Below, one piece after another: positions 59,401 through 64,000 of a stretch of 64,000 nucleotides of DNA; the first letter of the stretch is position 1; each line of letters begins with the position of its first letter. Below the pieces are notes generated by a model that saw only the letters and a program-made list of their open reading frames with translations, made no database searches and was not told the DNA's origin. The position numbers were made by a program, and so were the translations under genes. This stretch comes from Petrosia ficiformis (lineage: Eukaryota; Porifera; Demospongiae; Haplosclerida; Petrosiidae), in NCBI GenBank assembly GCA_947044365.1, contig OX345638.1, positions 8,999,201 through 9,063,200 of the forward strand, in the 5' to 3' direction.

Positions 59401-62400
59401 TTCATTAATATGCGTGTGTATTCACACATATTAATTAACTATGTCCCTCATGAACAATAATTATAGTAGGTGAAAATTATGTGCTACGCTTCATGCCCCA
59501 TTTACATAGGAGTCACAATTTAAATTTTACCCCAAGCCTAATCTACTCTCTAGCCAACCTGTATAATATACATGTAAGTCACAACTGAGTCAATCTGGAT
59601 TACCATACAAAGTGTTTGACAATTACAAGGTAAGTAACTGCTCTTATCTTCAAACTATCTTTAGTATTTATTACAAGAGCCTGAGAATATGCTTAGGAAG
59701 GTTCTGAACTATCATTGTAAAAACTGTTTTGCAGATCAAAACTCAATTGTCACTATTATCACAAGTTAAAATGTGCACACTAACTTTCACATGATACATT
59801 ATGTTGATTTCACACAAAAGAATCTTGTGAGAAAAATGTATTTGAATGAATGAAGAAACCTACAATAGTCAGCCCAATGACATACTTGACACGTTTGAAA
59901 CGAGAAGCTTTATACTTCCTTATAGACACTTAAGTTGATGTTTGATGCTTTCATGCTTTACTTTAAGGGATAGTCTACATCAGGAAGCTTGAGGAAGCTT
60001 GTTGTTTCTTTGGAAATACAAGATTCTGTTGTACAAATGTGTGTTCTGAAAGCTTTAAACCATCAGATTAGTATTGTCTATCTTCTTCTTGTGTGGCCAT
60101 ACTAGTGATATTTATTAGATACATGAGAACATATTCATGTGCTATTGCAAACTGAATTCATATGTTTGTTAGTATAGTTGTATAGCTTGTTGGGATGGAA
60201 ACCAGTATTGATGTGTTATGTAAATTGTTTACAGAGGTGAATACATAATTTAAATTTGTCTATGTATACTTAATCATTATATCAAAAGTTATACACAATA
60301 AATATATTAATAAATTAATAATGAAGTTGTTATATTCTAATATAGACGATTCACACGGTGTATCTCCAGCTCCTCCTCCATCTTCAGAACCCAACTCCAA
60401 ATCGGTAATTATAATTGTATTGATATTGAAGTTATTAACCATGCTAAACAAAACTTCTAGAATACTATACTTGAGTGATAAAATAGAACTAGATAATTCA
60501 AGAGGGCTTCTATTCCACTGGTTGAGATATTGTCCACCAGTTTAAGTCTTTGAGTTAATTAGACACAGCTAGGTTTGAAGCTAGCTATAGTTTTCAGATT
60601 AGTACAATCTTGCATTCCTCTATACCAGTGGCTCAGATTGTAAGAGCATTATTGCATAAATCATACAAAGAAGCCTATTGCATAATAGAAAACATTTTAT
60701 TATACTACCTGGTAGATGGACCAGCAACACACTTCACTTGTAATTATAGCCGTGTCTAGACCTGGATATCAAGGGAGCCTAGCACTTGTATTGGTATTAC
60801 TATGGAACACGAAGTGCATCGCAATTTTTGGCTCATTAATTATTCATTTATTGCAAAGATCATACAAATATTTTTATTGCATAATAGAAATTTTAATGGA
60901 CTACCTGGTATGTTTACCAGTATCTCTATTCCATATACACTCTCACTAAAAACAAGTTTAGTTTCTTAAAGCAATAGTCTATCAGCTATGGAAATGAATG
61001 ATATTTACTTTTATTATTATGTATCTATCTACCACAGCCAGCAATTCGTTACAAGATATCTCAGAAATATCACCCTGAGTTTGTCAAACAGAGGGGAAAG
61101 CTTCGTATACTTACCAGTGATATAACACAGGAACTCAAAAAGAAGAATGTGTCTTTAGAAGAGGTGAAAGTCTTTTTGAAGTCTTACCCAGAAATGAGAG
61201 AAGAAGTTAGTGCTGCAGAATCAATTGACGATGCATTGATAGTTGTTTGCGACCACACATCTTTGATCAATACATCATATTTTGAAATGGTTGCTGAACA
61301 GTTTAACCTCCAAGATGCAATTGGTCTCATTAAGGAATTCAATGATTCGATTGACAAGTTTTGTAGCACGATCAAAACAGAACATATATATGGTCAAGAT
61401 TTTATGGGAAATAAAAATCTCCAGGAATCAGAGGTAGTGAAGTTTGTTCTAGAATGGGAAGGTGATAAAATGACACTGAGGGATATACAAGCTGAGAGAG
61501 ATATGGTAAGATGTTCAGTGCTCAATTAATGTATAATTAATTTTATAAATTTTGTATGCTATCATGGTATTGTAGGCATTTTGTTAATTTAATTGAGCAG
61601 TTGAAGGAAAAATCGTTTCTGTTTAGGCCTATGTCTCACAAATGTTGTTAAATACTTTAAAAATTCCCTTAACAGCACATTCATATGCAGCTCCATTCAA
61701 AATTCAGTCATACATTATTATCTGTTCTGTCTGATTGTCTTGGTACCACATTAAGACTTTTTATAGTTGGTATTAATATGGTGGATGTTGGCTTAAAATA
61801 CGTATTTTGTTTTTATATTAGTTAAGATGTGTATTATGTAAGTGTGTTTCTGTTCAACAGATTGCTCTGATCACTTTTACTCCACAATTTAAATACCTAA
61901 AACATCTGTTGTACATATACACATTATTAATTAATTAGATCAGGAACACAGGGTGCAAACATTACATAAATATATTGGAGGTGTGTCTCATTCCATGTTA
62001 AAGTTGTGACTTCAGCTAAAGAGACACTTAAGAGCACCCCATGTGTTATCCATACATCATATATGATATATAGTAATCCAATCATCACTAGATATTTTTA
62101 ATCACACTTATATAATTATACACACTAGGTATACTTTAAAAGTTAACTGTAAAATCATTATGAAGTTATACAACTCTGTTAACTTTCAAATAATAATATT
62201 TACTTGTTCTAACGTTTCTCATTGTTCAGTTGAGCCAAGAAGAACCTGTGAAATACAAGCCATCTAGATCTGAAAGACAAGGTGAAAATTAGTTTAGATT
62301 TAATAGTTGAGCACAAAACCCTGTTTTACAAGATCCAGTTGTCCAAATGTGTGCTGAAAGCTTAAACTATGAGCTTATTATTACGGGCACCAGATTGTGT

Positions 62401-63373
62401 CCAAATACCATATAAGAGGGATGCGTTCAGTGATGCACCAATAAAAATCATAAAAGGATTAGGTGCTGAAAACCATCTGTTTGAGTACATGCAAGGATGC
62501 GTTCATGCTCTGTGCCCTCTTAGGTGGGACTGGGGGGTCAGCCCCCACTATACAGATGTTGGGGGATTTTGAGCACACTCTGGCCCCCTGTTGTAGGGTG
62601 TGACATGGTTACATCCACTGGTTTGTTCAAGCTAGATGAATGTTTGATTGAACCTTACGGAGCCCTTCTGGATCTGCCCATGCAAGCAAATACTAGTATT
62701 CGTTACATCAGTGGCAAAAAAAGTTGGAAGATAAAGCATAGATCTATTGTTATAAATATATGTACCTAATTTTGAAAATAATTTTAATTACCCACTATTT
62801 TTTGATGTTAAATTTTTATAGAGAAGGTAATAAAATTTGGTATCCAGAAGGAGTCTTAATTTCATTCACTTTTTGTACAAAATGACTGAATTGAAGGCAA
62901 GCATTTTTTTTTTTGTGGGACAAGATTCCTTTTTGAAAACTTAGCTATATATATAGGTCATGTATAATTATAAACTTACATAGTAGTCTTTGCATAAGAA
63001 CCAGGTATTATGTAAAATTTTTAGGCATACATTATGTCCACTATTGGATATTTAGCTTTATAAAGTATGGTAATTGTTGACACTCCTGTTTTCAAATTTA
63101 ATGTTAAACTATGCAAAAAGTTATTAATTGTTTATAATAATAAGATGAGTTGAGTATTTGGAAAACACAATTTGTTCAACTACTCTAATTTTGGTTGAAA
63201 CATCAAATCATTTTTAAAAGTGATATTGGCTAAGAGAGTAAGTTTTCTTAATTACTCTGTTGTGAAGGGACACACCTCTTGACAATTGGCAATTTTAATT
63301 ACTTTTTTATGTTTTTTAGATGATGCCAACTACAGTGAGATTACTCCAGCCTCTATTCCTTTCAAAGAAATAG
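56405..63373 (+). CDS. Death-domain gene C (runs off the right edge)
   Basis: In-phase exons: 56405-56426 (MACSQIL), 56484-56774 (death-like domain), 60346-60404, 61038-61505, 62230-62281 and 63320-63373. They give about 315 residues so far, and the last exon ends in phase 1 at a GTTAG donor, so the gene continues. The death-like domain reads FKSKWKEIGLSLGI, CMLEMIAVWLKRDS, NPTWRGLCLAIASVD, close to gene A. The linker SPAPPPSSEPNSKS follows, then a 156-residue domain different from that of gene A, then DDANYSEITPAS. Two more exon-like segments (57985-58036 and 59156-59209) do not fit the phase and are probably relics. The role is inferred to be signalling through death-domain contacts. No catalytic motif is seen. 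Confidence 0.75.
56484..56774 (+). CDS. Gene C death-like domain exon (291 bp, phase 1-1)
   Basis: This has the same length and phases as the gene A exon 24585-24875. Shared positions include F..KW..IG..LGI......D.I, C...MIA.WLKR, PTW...C.AIASVD.T.AE.I. The exon ends with a Cys-rich tail (CQCRYC) that gene A lacks. Paralogy by duplication is clear. Confidence 0.82.
57985..58036 (+). pseudogene. Relic linker exon in gene C (one-base frame conflict)
   Basis: This has intact-looking splice flanks (ctcatag before, GTATTG after) and aligns with gene A exon 27881-27945 over tccaccc.gatgaa..acccaaa. In that alignment the ending frame would read RPPDESPKE, but entry in phase 1 reads DMSQVDPLFVHPMNHPK. 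The two frames differ by one base. Inclusion would break the downstream frame, whereas skipping it leaves gene C in phase. Confidence 0.6.
58480..59045. mobile_element. Decayed CATCCCTAT-type element
   Basis: This contains diverged versions of internal blocks of the family: tgtggtgactttatcatgtc tgaaact, catgcccattacttgacc, ctcggaatgaatcaatttcc ttaacta. The terminal parts are not intact. Confidence 0.5.
59156..59209 (+). pseudogene. Relic copy of the gene B tail exon inside gene C
   Basis: This segment ends with gagagatccttccggaaaag aagacatg before GTATGT, closely like gene B exon 50669-50746 (cagatcctcccgcaaaagac gacatg). In the phase-1 entry used by genes B and C it hits a TGA. Only phase-0 entry is open (NDERSFRKRRH). 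It probably is a decayed duplicate. Confidence 0.55.
61038..61505 (+). CDS. Gene C middle domain, 156 residues, not recognised
   Basis: This single exon in phase 0-0 encodes RYKISQKYHPEFVKQRGKLR at the start. Then come VSLEEVKVFLKSYPEMREEV, ESIDDALIVVCDHTSLINTS, DAIGLIKEFNDSIDKFC, EHIYGQDFM and VVKFVLEWEGDKMTLRDIQA. It looks mainly helical and has no stops. I do not recognise a named family. The clear amphipathic helices and the phase-symmetric single exon suggest a shuffled domain. Gene A has an unrelated domain in the corresponding place. Confidence 0.7.
61506..63319 (+). other. Gene C introns with exon 62230-62281 between
   Basis: AT-rich. Exon 62230-62281 (LSQEEPVKYKPSRSERQ) lies inside. 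The stretch 62370-62770 has open frames on the plus strand without start context or similarity I recognise, and looks like old repeat. Nothing else is supported. Confidence 0.5.
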
Positions 63374-64000
63374 GTTAGTCATTTATGGTAGATTGCAAAT
63401 CCAATAATGATGCCATAAATCATTGGTATTATTTGTGATGCTCTTGTTTTCTGGCTATTGAAAGATTGAAGGAGAGGGTGTAGGGAAAAGGATGTTTGGT
63501 ATAAATAAGTATTAAATTACATGGAAGAGCCTTGTCATGTATTTAGCTCATGTTTGTTGGATATAACTTTATATTTCAATAGAGCAAGGCTAAAATGCAT
63601 GTTACTTTTGATTCGTGAAGTAGAATTTCTTTTAATTTTTTTGGCTGTGATGATTTACTTTCAAAAATCTTAACTAAAATTCAGTGGAATGTGTAACTTT
63701 AAATAAGGCAATATGTACGTAATATTATGTCATTGTGATGGTACACATCAAAAATGTATGTATGTATTTATGTACGTACGTATGTATGTATGTACGTACG
63801 TATGTATGTATGTATGTATGTATGTATGTATGTATGTATGTATGTATGTATGTATGTATGTATGTATGTATGTATGCATGTATGCATGTATGTATGTATG
63901 TATGTATGTATGTATGTATGTATGTATGTATGTACGTAGGTATGTATGTATGTACGTAGGTATGTATGTATGTATGTATGTATGTATATATGTATGTATG
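63374..64000. repeat. Gene C intron ending in a (tatg)n array
   Basis: AT-rich sequence to about 63750, then (tatg)n with tacg and catg variants to the window end. Open frames of 60-75 codons here are periodic Met-Tyr-Val-Cys strings and are not genes. Confidence 0.9.

Noticed and set aside
62369..62769. Two plus-strand frames of 67-81 codons (MSLLLRAPD..., MGLGGQPPLY...)
   Set aside because: No splice support or recognisable domain; they lie inside a gene C intron and resemble old repeat.
63735..63959. Met-Tyr-Val-Cys frames at the window end
   Set aside because: (tatg)n microsatellite.

Overview
The window looks like a stretch of an invertebrate animal genome, most likely a demosponge of the Amphimedon type. 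It is AT-rich, with many small phase-consistent exons and introns packed with microsatellites, minisatellites and small DNA transposons. The protein-coding genes are animal families: a USP9X/FAF-X deubiquitinase, an eIF2A-like segment, an ABCB transporter relic, PCID2, and death-domain/ankyrin genes. The assignment to sponge is an inference from gene style and was not tested by search.

Region 1 (1-24.1 kb, minus strand) is one large split gene. About 50 exons can be placed by splice sites and reading phase. They encode most of a USP9X-like ubiquitin protease: a helical N-terminal half, a ubiquitin-like domain, a middle helical region, a USP catalytic core with Cys, His and Asp boxes, and the start of the C-terminal region, which runs off the left edge. 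Its first four exons do not resemble USP9X. They resemble the N-terminus of the translation factor eIF2A and join the USP9X part in frame. One 3-kb intron (13.3-16.2 kb) is a graveyard of hAT-like, retroelement-like and HIRAN-like fragments. Other introns hold minisatellites of 20, 36, 42 and 152 bp.

Region 2 (24.5-44.4 kb, plus strand) starts 367 bp from the first gene in head-to-head orientation. Gene A encodes about 871 residues: a death-like domain, short proline-rich linkers, a 300-residue Cys-bearing domain I cannot name, and about eleven ankyrin repeats. Ten ankyrin repeats lie on ten 99-bp exons separated by nearly identical introns, so the exon-plus-intron unit was amplified recently. 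One intron carries a 445-bp hAT-type MITE with a clean 8-bp target duplication. The long introns contain nested TIR elements and a 296-bp fold-back.

Region 3 (45.3-47.3 kb, minus strand) is a broken ABCB (P-glycoprotein-like) copy with two in-frame stops and a damaged Walker A motif.

Region 4 (48.3-64 kb, plus strand) holds a second death-domain gene start (B, 48.3 kb), the last six exons of a PCID2-like gene (53.4-55.8 kb, no 5' half recognised), and a third death-domain gene (C, from 56.4 kb). Gene C has a different middle domain from gene A and continues past the right edge. Genes A, B and C and some of their flanks are related by duplication. They look like a lineage-specific death-domain signalling or immune family in which a symmetric death-domain exon has been combined with different downstream modules.
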